A stretch of DNA of 64,000 nucleotides from a virus: the IMG/VR virus record IMGVR_UViG_3300044638_006750, positions 62,001-126,000 of that record; one strand, written 5' to 3'. Shown here piece after piece: positions 55,901 through 64,000 of this stretch. Position 1 is the first letter of the stretch. The number at the start of each line of letters is the position of its first letter. Made by a program: the position numbers and the translations under genes. Below the pieces are notes generated by a model, which saw only the letters and a program-made list of their open reading frames with translations, was not told the origin of the DNA and made no database searches.

Positions 55901-58675
55901 GCTTTAGAGGATTTATTAATATATATTTATACAACACCATCTAATTTCAGAGTATTAGATATTATGAGAGTATGGTCTTCTAGACTAAGCCATATGTATA
56001 ATGGCTATTTACTAAGATCAAAACACAAAAAATCTGAATCAGCACAAATGGTTGAGTTAGCGCCAAAAGCTGCCCAGCCATTTTTTGCTGCGATCCCTCT
56101 TAAGCATAATAGATTTGTTTATGGGCCATGGACTGACTATCCTCATATCTATAAAGCAAATATATTTCCCGGATCCTCTAATCAAGATAATATGATAAAA
56201 AATCTTCTTAGTGGTATTAGGGTTGAGGTTGATCCAGAGATGGTTCCGTGGAATTACGGAGGTTCGTCTCTCATGGATAAAGCTGCAATGTTAAAGCTCT
56301 ATGAGGGACAAACGTATCAAAATGTTATAGAGTCTGGATCATTCGAAATTCCCGGTCTACCAGTATTTGGTTTGGGCGGCAGGCTAGCGTCTCCATATGC
56401 TACTAAAAATTATAGTAACCAATATTTTCTAAGAAAAACAGATAGTTTTACCTATAAAAATAGTACCTATAATTTTAACTATTTACAAGATCAAAACTTT
56501 AATGATGTTAATCCTGTCATTAGCAATATACAAGTTACTGTGTCCGAAAGTAAAATCTCTACATCTTACTCTTTGAAAGTTTACTCAAAGCCTTTAAGCA
56601 GATTTAATAAAGAAGCTGCTGATAGACTTAAGAAAATAGCTAAACAAAACTTAATGATTACTCAAAGAAGCTCTACAGCTGTCAAGAAAATAGTTGCAGA
56701 GAATATTAGAACATTACAGGGTCAGATAGGTCGTAGAGAATCTGGTTTTACTGGTTATTCCACAGAGGGCGCTTCCAAAAAGCTATTAGGCTGGAGTCCT
56801 GTTCGTTTACTAATTGGTAGTGCAGAATACCATGTTTCGCCTCCAACCAAAATTGCTGCTAGAACTACTAGAACAAATATTAATAATGATCAGCAGTCTC
56901 GTGCCACAGGCACTGGAACCAGTAGTCAAAATAATACCAATGTTACAGCCAAGGTATACGAAGGCAGTAGAGGAGATTGGGATATTAATGGATCTTTTAA
57001 TAGTAGTAATTCTAATGTTCCGTATGATCAGGCGAGTGGCCCTATCAACACGATGATTAAAGACGTTAGACATTACGCTACTGTCAGTATACATCAACCA
57101 AAAGAACGAGGTTTGGACGAACTGAATAATTATGGTAACAAAGCCGTAATGAGTTTGGACGGCATATTGTCTCCAATATCTTTTTATCCAACCACATATA
57201 ATTCTTGTTATAGTTTGGCTAAATGGCCAAGATCAAAATGTCCTGTTTGTTGTGGTTCAAAAATTTTAAATGAAAAATTTAGAGACTATAAAAGTAATTC
57301 AGAAATTGATATTAAAAAATTCTGTCCATATTGCTATGATGAGACTACTACACAAGCACAGAAAACTCTTCCCAAAAAGAGCAATAGCAATTTGCCTCTA
57401 CCACCATATATTACTGTAAAAAATACAGGCGATACAAATATTTTAGGTATAAGCGCTGATCAGTATGGATTGAATAAGGTTAGTGGAGCTACTATTAATG
57501 TTTTTAGTTTACAGCCAGTTCTTCAAAGCAATGGTGATTTTAAAAACCCAAATGCTCAACCTTCTGATAAGAAGCGTCATTCGATAAGTGTCGTTGGAAG
57601 AGGAGGGGTGCATCATGGAGAAACAATAGGAGGTATGACCGACCTCATTATTAAAAATAATTTAGAGAATAATAGATATGGTGCTAATCCAGACTTTAAT
57701 GGAGAAGTGGATCTTAAATTACAGCAATATTTATCGGCTTGTAGTAATACACAGGCCGTTAACATAGCTGGCAATTGTGGTTTTCAATCATACCCACTAA
57801 ATAATAGATTTATGGGTTTAAGAGGACCACTAATGTTACACGCTTGGGGATATGACTTAGACGGCTATCCTGTACCCAACGCCGCAGAGGAGCCTAAAGA
57901 AGTTAATGATAAAGGCATGTTTAAAAGACACAAGAAAAAACAGGCTACACATGCAGATGGTAGTCTGGTAGTAGATGCTGATAATAATCCTGTCTACGAA
58001 GATGATTATGATCATGCAGGAGATTTTCCAGGAGGATCATTATCGGCTGATCAGCTTGGTAGTATTATTGGGAAAAGTCAAGTTTGGTCAGCAACGGATA
58101 ATAAGTGGAGTAAACCTGTAAGAAGCGATAAGTTCTATCTTAATTGGGGAGAAAGGCCAGATTTATGGCCAGTTGGACCGATAGATTTAAGATGGGACAA
58201 AGAGAGAAAAGTATGGGTGGCCCCACAACCAAAAGTTTATAAGAATGTATATATAACACTAGAAGAAGATTTGGTTACAGTACAAAATCCAGAAGATACA
58301 CTAAAACCTTGTAGGGGATTCATAACAGACTTAGAATATGATACAACAAGCGAAGATGTGAGAAAACTAGTTTTTGTAGTCGATAAATCAGGATATACAG
58401 CGCCTAAAGGAGCTAAATTATTATGTATGTATAATCCGGATAGCGGATTTTATGAAATATTAAGCAAGCCTACCTTTACTGCTTTTGGAACAATAGAATC
58501 AAACGGATCAAATGCTACACTAACATTAACATATATGCAAAGTAGGAACAGGAGTATAGATACAAACACCGTCTCTGTGCCATTCAGCAATCCATTTAGT
58601 TTCGGGGTCTCTGCCGAACAAAAGGGTTTATTTATGTATATTGATGGTGCATGGAATTTGATATCTACTAATTAA
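52904..58675 (+). CDS. baseplate hub-like protein with zinc ribbon (1923 aa)
   Basis: The N-terminal region (about 28-220; PQIMFLGASVANFTTNLGWG, FRCGDFEYSGLIKNW, ESPASLL) matches the style of baseplate-hub/gp27-like domains, in which a tail-tip beta barrel has a 'F.G....W......V...SP..LL' core. The middle is long and mixed. C1446-P-V-C and C1474-P-Y-C form a CxxC/CxxC zinc ribbon. Near the end, HAWGYDLDGYPVP (from 1646) and FYLNWGERPDLWPVGPIDLRW resemble conserved segments of hub-type proteins in other large phages. No lysozyme or peptidase catalytic motif is seen. It starts three bases after the preceding stop. The likely role is the central hub that joins the tail tube tip to peripheral parts. 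Confidence 0.8.
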   Translation: MSLAYTGNSSSNRTQPKNQRKTVPQIMFLGASVANFTTNLGWGAQASSLNVNLVTDNSGCTVTDDVIKIEGQAGGGFDNDNHYYDTPDGDNLYVSRDPSTGRGILYGKIHHKWSTSKGKFVSVYHRKKDPGFFGLKNNWVTTNNAGYDITGTPVYFRCGDFEYSGLIKNWETSAGSGGETTTVTIESPASLLANSYIIVGEYAGSVFARSTSAATIGAPRNYYGDKANYDGKIEYGAIHNLFNVYGFLESFEFGFSDQNEQGIPISYIINAMQILTSEKNKAISKAFTPFQRIIGRAAMQSDQSFCPTGFYDGHGLFPYVSDGAGGYRHEYILDLSELPRPNNLLRMNGPVISILDLVTQVCDMTSRDFFIELIPMPSENGNLCIPVIKVRTVNRYTQPAPNQVKNIINSIMNTYAISNISYGQESGEALNRTMLIGGPQQRLYQAKNFRLAYTQCNYILDPSAVKAVNFYSYNMSKYRVPSGLSTRLATNANLVASDYSWLIADDEIIKNKVEDCYTYTTSTVFQDTDNGPGLSSIVVGAGGKKLGNYQKDSSYNPIPLYTFAPSIAGSPVDNIRARWMPLDNDVISPFFGFEFEEKSATTDGLPEESLKRPRKVYLDTFTGQQVIVFDIAELPPLRYGINTIYPNSKFVVTETEIRAAMAGFDNLVLYYASKTYKPDLILMLQKTYVTNRMSIVSTPDGPMAMGPWGMVEDQNAADTEGGPSPDVFADQDEEVNVTNLLLSKSFTEDLMAIHAFIADIGAKYYGKAYSVKLPGVNGYRDWTSGGNQEIGTDSNGNPVYVWAGVPKTYYNYEVAQDGAWEEPGNYIDDDIIVGSTDSYHLMDETGRIQTTLGYNASDNFDHTAQKMCSSAALLDAAYRSRKLNPVFGVELYSMQAIEFQDCDNAKFYYPSIDLSGVAEDVLVVNNRNEIKNPYGVGANIPTQHGRKAYVKATTRPNFYFSNANTLSDPRVIVDSPGLFLNSSSLEYTQDPNKTVVSNAALEDLLIYIYTTPSNFRVLDIMRVWSSRLSHMYNGYLLRSKHKKSESAQMVELAPKAAQPFFAAIPLKHNRFVYGPWTDYPHIYKANIFPGSSNQDNMIKNLLSGIRVEVDPEMVPWNYGGSSLMDKAAMLKLYEGQTYQNVIESGSFEIPGLPVFGLGGRLASPYATKNYSNQYFLRKTDSFTYKNSTYNFNYLQDQNFNDVNPVISNIQVTVSESKISTSYSLKVYSKPLSRFNKEAADRLKKIAKQNLMITQRSSTAVKKIVAENIRTLQGQIGRRESGFTGYSTEGASKKLLGWSPVRLLIGSAEYHVSPPTKIAARTTRTNINNDQQSRATGTGTSSQNNTNVTAKVYEGSRGDWDINGSFNSSNSNVPYDQASGPINTMIKDVRHYATVSIHQPKERGLDELNNYGNKAVMSLDGILSPISFYPTTYNSCYSLAKWPRSKCPVCCGSKILNEKFRDYKSNSEIDIKKFCPYCYDETTTQAQKTLPKKSNSNLPLPPYITVKNTGDTNILGISADQYGLNKVSGATINVFSLQPVLQSNGDFKNPNAQPSDKKRHSISVVGRGGVHHGETIGGMTDLIIKNNLENNRYGANPDFNGEVDLKLQQYLSACSNTQAVNIAGNCGFQSYPLNNRFMGLRGPLMLHAWGYDLDGYPVPNAAEEPKEVNDKGMFKRHKKKQATHADGSLVVDADNNPVYEDDYDHAGDFPGGSLSADQLGSIIGKSQVWSATDNKWSKPVRSDKFYLNWGERPDLWPVGPIDLRWDKERKVWVAPQPKVYKNVYITLEEDLVTVQNPEDTLKPCRGFITDLEYDTTSEDVRKLVFVVDKSGYTAPKGAKLLCMYNPDSGFYEILSKPTFTAFGTIESNGSNATLTLTYMQSRNRSIDTNTVSVPFSNPFSFGVSAEQKGLFMYIDGAWNLISTN

Positions 58676-58677
58676 AA

Positions 58678-61600
58678 ATGTTACATAAAGATACTAAAAA
58701 ATGCAGTTTATTCAAAACACAAATATATGATAATCTATATCCCTTCTACTTATTTTCTAGCGGTGGAACAGCTATAAGCTCCAGATTCGGAAGTTCTGTA
58801 CAGCCATTAACCGTAAATAAGTTATCTAGTCTCACAGCATATTTAAGAGCAGACACAGAAGAAGAAGTTTGGACTCCAGCATTTATCTATGCTGGCACTC
58901 TTGCAACAATGCCGTATCTTGAGGGACAGGTCAACAGAAAACCAGTCTTGGGTTTTGATCAATTTTTTGTTATAGGCAATCCCGCATTTAAAGATATAAC
59001 ACTAGAAAACAATATTAAGGTTGGAGTTGACTGGTTTTTAAATGATCCTCTCAATACCGATATTACTCCGGACAAAGGGATTTTTTTCTGGTATAAAAAA
59101 CGTAGCAGCGATCCCAGAACCACACAATTATCTAATGTGGCTATTGGAGAATGGATATATTCGGGATCAGCTTTTAATGCTAAAACAGATACTCAAAAAA
59201 ATATTACTATTCCAGCCGGACAAATACTAGTAAAACTAAATAATAAAGAATTACAGGTTTTACCATCTAATATCACCACGCTTTCCAATGCAAGTCTAAT
59301 TAGAGATATTAAACTATACAATAATCCATTGGGCTCCGGCACTAATATATATGAGCCTACAAAAATTAATTTAGATAGTTCGTCAAATAAACCATCTACA
59401 TGGAATATATATAATAATTTTCATTACTTAAATGCTAACAATGCATATTTTAGTATTCATATTCCAGATGGAGACTACTTCTCATACTATGGTTTAGATA
59501 GTTCATTAAACTATTATTTATCTTTTAATTTAATGCCAACATATAGAACTATCTATAATAATATTTTAAATATTACTAGATTAACAAGTCTTACATCGTC
59601 TCAAGCTAAACAACTACAAAAGCTATGTTATGTACTAGCTACTGGTCCTCAGAACGACAAAGTAACACTAAACATAGACGGATATAATTCTTCTGGAAAC
59701 TATATTCCTAGTATAATTGCTTTTATCAACGACCCTTCGGCATCAGATAGTTCTTTAGTAGCCATTTGTCAAAATGCATATAGAGAAATAAAACACTTAG
59801 AAAAAAATAGAGTTTATAATACATCTATAGTACCATATAAAATTAACCCATCTGATATAAGTACTAATTATTCTAAAGTTCCTAATGATATTTTTAATAA
59901 ATTAGCATCTAAATATGGTTTATATTTAAGAATATCTGGAGATAATGCTAAAATTACCGTAAACAGACTATTAAGATGGAAAACCAGTAAAAATGGTACA
60001 GACTATAGCGGTGGACCAAATATATCTATAGATTCTCGATATGTCTATTGGACCACCTCCAGAGATATTTCTGGTGAAGCTACTAGCAGACCAACTCCTG
60101 GAAACGTTGGTCATCGTTATTATGATCAGCACATACAGGCCGGTTCTATGAGAATAGAAACAGATATGGCTAACCAACTAGTATATTTCAAAGCTGTAGA
60201 TGCTGGTAGCGAAAATGCGACTATTAAAGCTGGCATTATTAAGGCATCTCAAAATCCCAGAATAAATACTAGTGAGAGTAATTTTTTATTGTTGCCAGAA
60301 ATTAAGTACTGTATGTTTTATAAACAGGGAGGTTTTAAAATAATTAGCAGTACATGCTATATAGATGAGCCGGTTGGTCAATCAAGCATTTATAATGGGA
60401 AATTGGATGGTAAACCAATATTTTTAAAAACTGATAAATTAGCATCTAGATGGGGTTCTTCTGGTACAAAAGAATTTAACTTTGATAATGCAGACACAGA
60501 TCTATATAAAAAACCATCTTTAAAATTTAAAGTATATGATTCATCTGATATTATTAAACTAGAAAGTTTGGACATAAATTTTTTAAGATATAAAGAAGAA
60601 ACATTGTGTGGGTGTGAATCCTTTTATAAAGAAGTTATCAGCAGAAGTGAAAATTATACTAAAGAAATAGGTGTTAATAGATTTTTAGGTATAGACGTAT
60701 TTGAGCAAACTCCGAAGAAGGTTGGATACGGGAGGGCTGGATATTGCGATACAATATATCTTGGCAAAGTAAAGAATACAGTAGCTGGAGTAGAAATAGA
60801 GGAGATGTCTAGCACTTCGGTGCCGGGTGTTTCTACTAAATATTCTCCTCCTATTCTAGCCTACGGTGGATATGATGCGTCTATTGTTTCCGAACTTGGT
60901 ATTAAATTGCCTAGTCATCCTATGCCGGGAGATAAATTACCTATATTAGATACTAGAAATCCGAATTATACAGATGAGACCAAGTGTTATCAAAGAACAG
61001 GATATATAGAGGATGGATCATACTTTTCTCACAGCGCCGATAATACATCATCTGATAATATTATAGGTTCAATAGATTTTGAAAGAGGATTTTTCCATCC
61101 TCATTATGGTTGGATTGGGGTGGGGCATCCAATGTATGCAGACTATAAGAATAAAACAGCGGTAGTATCATATAGACCGGATTTTAAATCTAAGTTTACT
61201 TTTAAGGGGGTAGGTTTTATATTTGCTCCAGAATACAGCTCTTATCATAGTACTGTTAATATAAAATTAGGAGCACAAAAAACAAATTCTGAAGAGGTTA
61301 ATATTCAAACAGGGGCCAGAGATATTACGACATATCAGTCAAAATATCCTCATGAGTATCTCACTGAAGAATGCATTCCGTATAGAGGTAAAAGAGATGC
61401 AAATGGCAACTTTGTAGATACTACAGAAAGGCTTAGAGACAACGATTGTAGTAATAACTATCAGCCCAAAATAGATTACTATATATATCCCTTGAAAGAT
61501 GCTGCTACATCAGAAGTGATTGTAAATCAAACAGATATAGAAAATTTAAGAATAAAAGACATAGAAATTAAATTAAACTTTGTTAATTTTGATAATATTC

Positions 61601-64000
61601 AAGATATTAAGCTTACCTTAGAGTATACCAATACCGCCTATAATAACGTAACGACACCAAGTGCCTATTATGCGTCTGTTGGAACGCAACCGTTTCCAGG
61701 AGAATCCGGAATCAACAACTATGTAACAGCACTAGCCAACCAGAATACTTCTAATACTATAATTTTATTAAATAAAGAACATATCAAACAATATGGTGCT
61801 GAATTTGTACTAAGATTTTCTGACTACGCCAGCCCATATACTTTTCCTAATCCTCTAAATAAATATGATCAGGAACTTAACCACAGCTCACTGCTTAATA
61901 GTAGTTTAGCGGATGGTGAGGTTATTCACCCGTCATTTAAGCCAGACGGATACACAGATAAAGATGTTCAGTATTATAAAGAAATTATGAATTCTTATAA
62001 TATGTCAATTATAAACAATAAATTTAGAAAATGGTATGGTCAGTCAGTAATTAATAGTACATTTAAACTGAAAGTAGAATTAGTAAATTCATACCCTAAA
62101 GGAAATTATGGAAATATCCCAGACCTTCATCTTAAAAATAATAGAGATTTTGATCTATTAAAATCAAATATTGCCAGAAATTCTATTTGTAATTGGGAAA
62201 TTATATTAGATACATATAAGACAACAGATGCAACACATAGAAAAGAACAGAGAATAAACATTAATCATACGGCAGCGAATCATATTGACTACACTCGTAC
62301 AGATACATCTTTATCCAATACTTCTGGCAGCTATCCAGATGGTTATAATTTTATTGGTGATTTTACTGATCGTAAATTTCTAGTACCTCCAGTAAACATA
62401 AATGCTCCGCACCAATATTTAACAGATTACAATTCATGTGTTTATCCTACTCAAGAATATAATAATTTCGGGTTTGCCAGAGTAGAGGACAATGCATTAA
62501 GATTTATTTATCAAGCATTTAATCTTTTTTCTGCTGGTATTGGTATGGCAGCTGGTATGGGTGCGATTGGTGGTTTAACAGGTGCGTTTGTCGGAGGAAC
62601 TATATTTGGGGCGGCGTCTAGTCTTGCCGTAAATAGCATAGTATCATATTACAATAATGCTAGAAGAACTAGACTAGTAGATGCTTTTGATGATAGTTTC
62701 TATGACCCATCGTATGATAATTATGGTTATGGAGTACCAGATAAAGCGCTGATAGAAATTTCAGTAGACGGTGGATATAAATGGTATATATTTGATGCTA
62801 AAATTTTCAAATATAACCAGTACTGTTCTCCAGTATATAAGCCTCTTAAAATACAGTACAATGGAGCCGGCCCAGTATCAGAAACTACTTGTTCTAAACT
62901 AAGTACGTCTTTGGTCCCAACCACGCCATCGGCAACTTCTCCAATTATTGTCGATCCTAATACTTATAACAATATTACTGGATTGATCCTACCCGCAAAG
63001 AGCATTAAAGCCAAAGAGTTGTATATACATAAAAATATTAGATTATTAAATAATAAACCCAACATAACTAACATTTCTAATGTATTTATAGGTTTTAATA
63101 CATATGATCCGGAAAGCACAGTATGTATCGAGATTCCTCATGTTAAAGCATTTTATTATTTAAAAACTGGTACCATAACAACGAATGCTCAAATAGATAT
63201 CATATATCATGATCAGAATGGTTATGGATATAGAAACTTAATCCAAAAAACAATTAATAATATTGCTATTCTCAATAAAAATAATCAATATAATACATAT
63301 ATTTTATTTAACGATAAAACTCTTAAAAATACTTTAGACAAAAATTTAGATTCTAATATATTAATTCAAAAAAGCAATGCTGAAGATTTATTAGGGGTAG
63401 TTTTGTATAAGGGAGGTAATTTATTTACGGCGGCTAGTGTCAAAGCTTTAATAAACAATAATGTCTTCACGCCGGACTATACTATGCCGGTATATGGAGA
63501 AGGTGCTTGGGGCAGGGGTTCTTCCTCTAACAATCTTTATCCAGCTAAAAAACTTACAATACCTAAAGACTATAGCTTAATTGATTTTGCTAGAGGTTAT
63601 AGTCCAAATAGATATGTTGGACGAATTCAGGTAGGAAATAATTCTCCAATACTAACATCTTCTTTAGAAATAGGTTTGTTCGATAATATCAATGGGTGGC
63701 CGCTATACAAGAATCCAGAAAAATTTAACTTATATTCAATTAGTAGCGACAATAAACAATATCTATATAAAAATATTAGTGATTTAAATTCTATTTTTTA
63801 TTTTTATACAATGACAAGTATAGAAGGTTTAAAAAATAAAGATATGCCGACAGCTGGATCAATTACTTTATTAGACCATTTGATTCCTGCGAAATTGGGT
63901 AGTAGTAGTGGAGGTTTGTCTGGAGCTAAAATAGAAGCTATATATAGCAGTCTAGATGTTGAGGGCGCTAACGGTTGTTTTGGTGGCCACTATTGTAACA
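58678..64000 (+). CDS. very large structural protein, 3'-truncated by the window (at least 1774 aa)
   Basis: The frame is open from ATG 58678, two bases after the hub-like gene stop, to the last base of the window without a stop. Translated line by line it is ordinary coding sequence: LHKDTKKCSLFKTQIYDNLY at the start, WIGVGHPMYADYKN near the middle, ending GANGCFGGHYCN. It is Asn/Tyr/Ser-rich and beta-like with scattered Cys. A Gly/Ala-rich hydrophobic hairpin at about residues 1284-1320 (GIGMAAGMGAIGG, then GAFVGGTIFG) looks able to enter a membrane. There is no TPT linker. The position after the hub suggests a baseplate or tail-tip component; family unknown. The true C-terminus is outside the window. 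Confidence 0.85.
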   Translation, partial: MLHKDTKKCSLFKTQIYDNLYPFYLFSSGGTAISSRFGSSVQPLTVNKLSSLTAYLRADTEEEVWTPAFIYAGTLATMPYLEGQVNRKPVLGFDQFFVIGNPAFKDITLENNIKVGVDWFLNDPLNTDITPDKGIFFWYKKRSSDPRTTQLSNVAIGEWIYSGSAFNAKTDTQKNITIPAGQILVKLNNKELQVLPSNITTLSNASLIRDIKLYNNPLGSGTNIYEPTKINLDSSSNKPSTWNIYNNFHYLNANNAYFSIHIPDGDYFSYYGLDSSLNYYLSFNLMPTYRTIYNNILNITRLTSLTSSQAKQLQKLCYVLATGPQNDKVTLNIDGYNSSGNYIPSIIAFINDPSASDSSLVAICQNAYREIKHLEKNRVYNTSIVPYKINPSDISTNYSKVPNDIFNKLASKYGLYLRISGDNAKITVNRLLRWKTSKNGTDYSGGPNISIDSRYVYWTTSRDISGEATSRPTPGNVGHRYYDQHIQAGSMRIETDMANQLVYFKAVDAGSENATIKAGIIKASQNPRINTSESNFLLLPEIKYCMFYKQGGFKIISSTCYIDEPVGQSSIYNGKLDGKPIFLKTDKLASRWGSSGTKEFNFDNADTDLYKKPSLKFKVYDSSDIIKLESLDINFLRYKEETLCGCESFYKEVISRSENYTKEIGVNRFLGIDVFEQTPKKVGYGRAGYCDTIYLGKVKNTVAGVEIEEMSSTSVPGVSTKYSPPILAYGGYDASIVSELGIKLPSHPMPGDKLPILDTRNPNYTDETKCYQRTGYIEDGSYFSHSADNTSSDNIIGSIDFERGFFHPHYGWIGVGHPMYADYKNKTAVVSYRPDFKSKFTFKGVGFIFAPEYSSYHSTVNIKLGAQKTNSEEVNIQTGARDITTYQSKYPHEYLTEECIPYRGKRDANGNFVDTTERLRDNDCSNNYQPKIDYYIYPLKDAATSEVIVNQTDIENLRIKDIEIKLNFVNFDNIQDIKLTLEYTNTAYNNVTTPSAYYASVGTQPFPGESGINNYVTALANQNTSNTIILLNKEHIKQYGAEFVLRFSDYASPYTFPNPLNKYDQELNHSSLLNSSLADGEVIHPSFKPDGYTDKDVQYYKEIMNSYNMSIINNKFRKWYGQSVINSTFKLKVELVNSYPKGNYGNIPDLHLKNNRDFDLLKSNIARNSICNWEIILDTYKTTDATHRKEQRININHTAANHIDYTRTDTSLSNTSGSYPDGYNFIGDFTDRKFLVPPVNINAPHQYLTDYNSCVYPTQEYNNFGFARVEDNALRFIYQAFNLFSAGIGMAAGMGAIGGLTGAFVGGTIFGAASSLAVNSIVSYYNNARRTRLVDAFDDSFYDPSYDNYGYGVPDKALIEISVDGGYKWYIFDAKIFKYNQYCSPVYKPLKIQYNGAGPVSETTCSKLSTSLVPTTPSATSPIIVDPNTYNNITGLILPAKSIKAKELYIHKNIRLLNNKPNITNISNVFIGFNTYDPESTVCIEIPHVKAFYYLKTGTITTNAQIDIIYHDQNGYGYRNLIQKTINNIAILNKNNQYNTYILFNDKTLKNTLDKNLDSNILIQKSNAEDLLGVVLYKGGNLFTAASVKALINNNVFTPDYTMPVYGEGAWGRGSSSNNLYPAKKLTIPKDYSLIDFARGYSPNRYVGRIQVGNNSPILTSSLEIGLFDNINGWPLYKNPEKFNLYSISSDNKQYLYKNISDLNSIFYFYTMTSIEGLKNKDMPTAGSITLLDHLIPAKLGSSSGGLSGAKIEAIYSSLDVEGANGCFGGHYCN

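Noticed and set aside
1-64000. tRNA genes, insertion sequences and attachment sites.
   Set aside because: Gaps are too short and no matching structures or terminal inverted repeats were seen.

Overview
The window is one uninterrupted block of late virion genes, all on the + strand, from a very large tailed phage (Caudoviricetes). The DNA is visibly AT-rich. Genes abut or overlap by a few bases, and no gap exceeds about 100 bases. There are no RNA genes, integrase, transposase, terminase, capsid, replication or metabolic genes. The phage is probably uncultivated and aquatic, but that is inference from the style of the proteins; the host cannot be read from the sequence.

Layout. (1) 1-1928: three small genes where tail-assembly genes usually sit, ending in a terminator-like hairpin. 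(2) 2020-14874: a 4284-residue tape measure protein, which sets tail length. Between two copies of a tape-measure PGE/GG module it carries a P-loop domain, a nucleotidylyltransferase-like domain and a GNAT-like domain. (3) 14887-17475: a fibre-like protein. (4) 17475-49063: about 31 kb of adhesin-like structural genes. They are built from a small kit of beta domains: a Cys-framed Ig-like domain (about 15 copies), RCC1, delta-60, YVTN and kelch-like propellers, a LamG-like domain, PA-IL/LecA-like lectin domains, a DUF642-like domain, and a roughly 90-residue 'YYxS' domain. Long Thr-Pro-Asn linkers (TPT linkers) join them. (5) 49103-52900: two tandem paralogous structural proteins. (6) 52904-58675: a 1923-residue baseplate-hub-like protein with a zinc ribbon. 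(7) 58678 to the window end: an open frame of at least 1774 codons, cut off by the window edge.

How it works together (inference). The tape measure is laid down with the tail tube and leaves through the tip at infection, so its enzyme-like domains could enter the host with the DNA. The hub and paralog pair would form the tail tip. The fibre and TPT-linked proteins would form a peripheral binding apparatus with several carbohydrate- or protein-binding heads.

The most unusual feature is architectural. Whole domains are inserted inside other domains. In the 2219-residue protein at 33186, one DUF642-like domain is split into three pieces by two large inserts, and the first insert is a LamG-like domain that is itself interrupted by a lectin domain. 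The neighbouring gene keeps the same DUF642-like domain uninterrupted, which makes the split visible by direct comparison.
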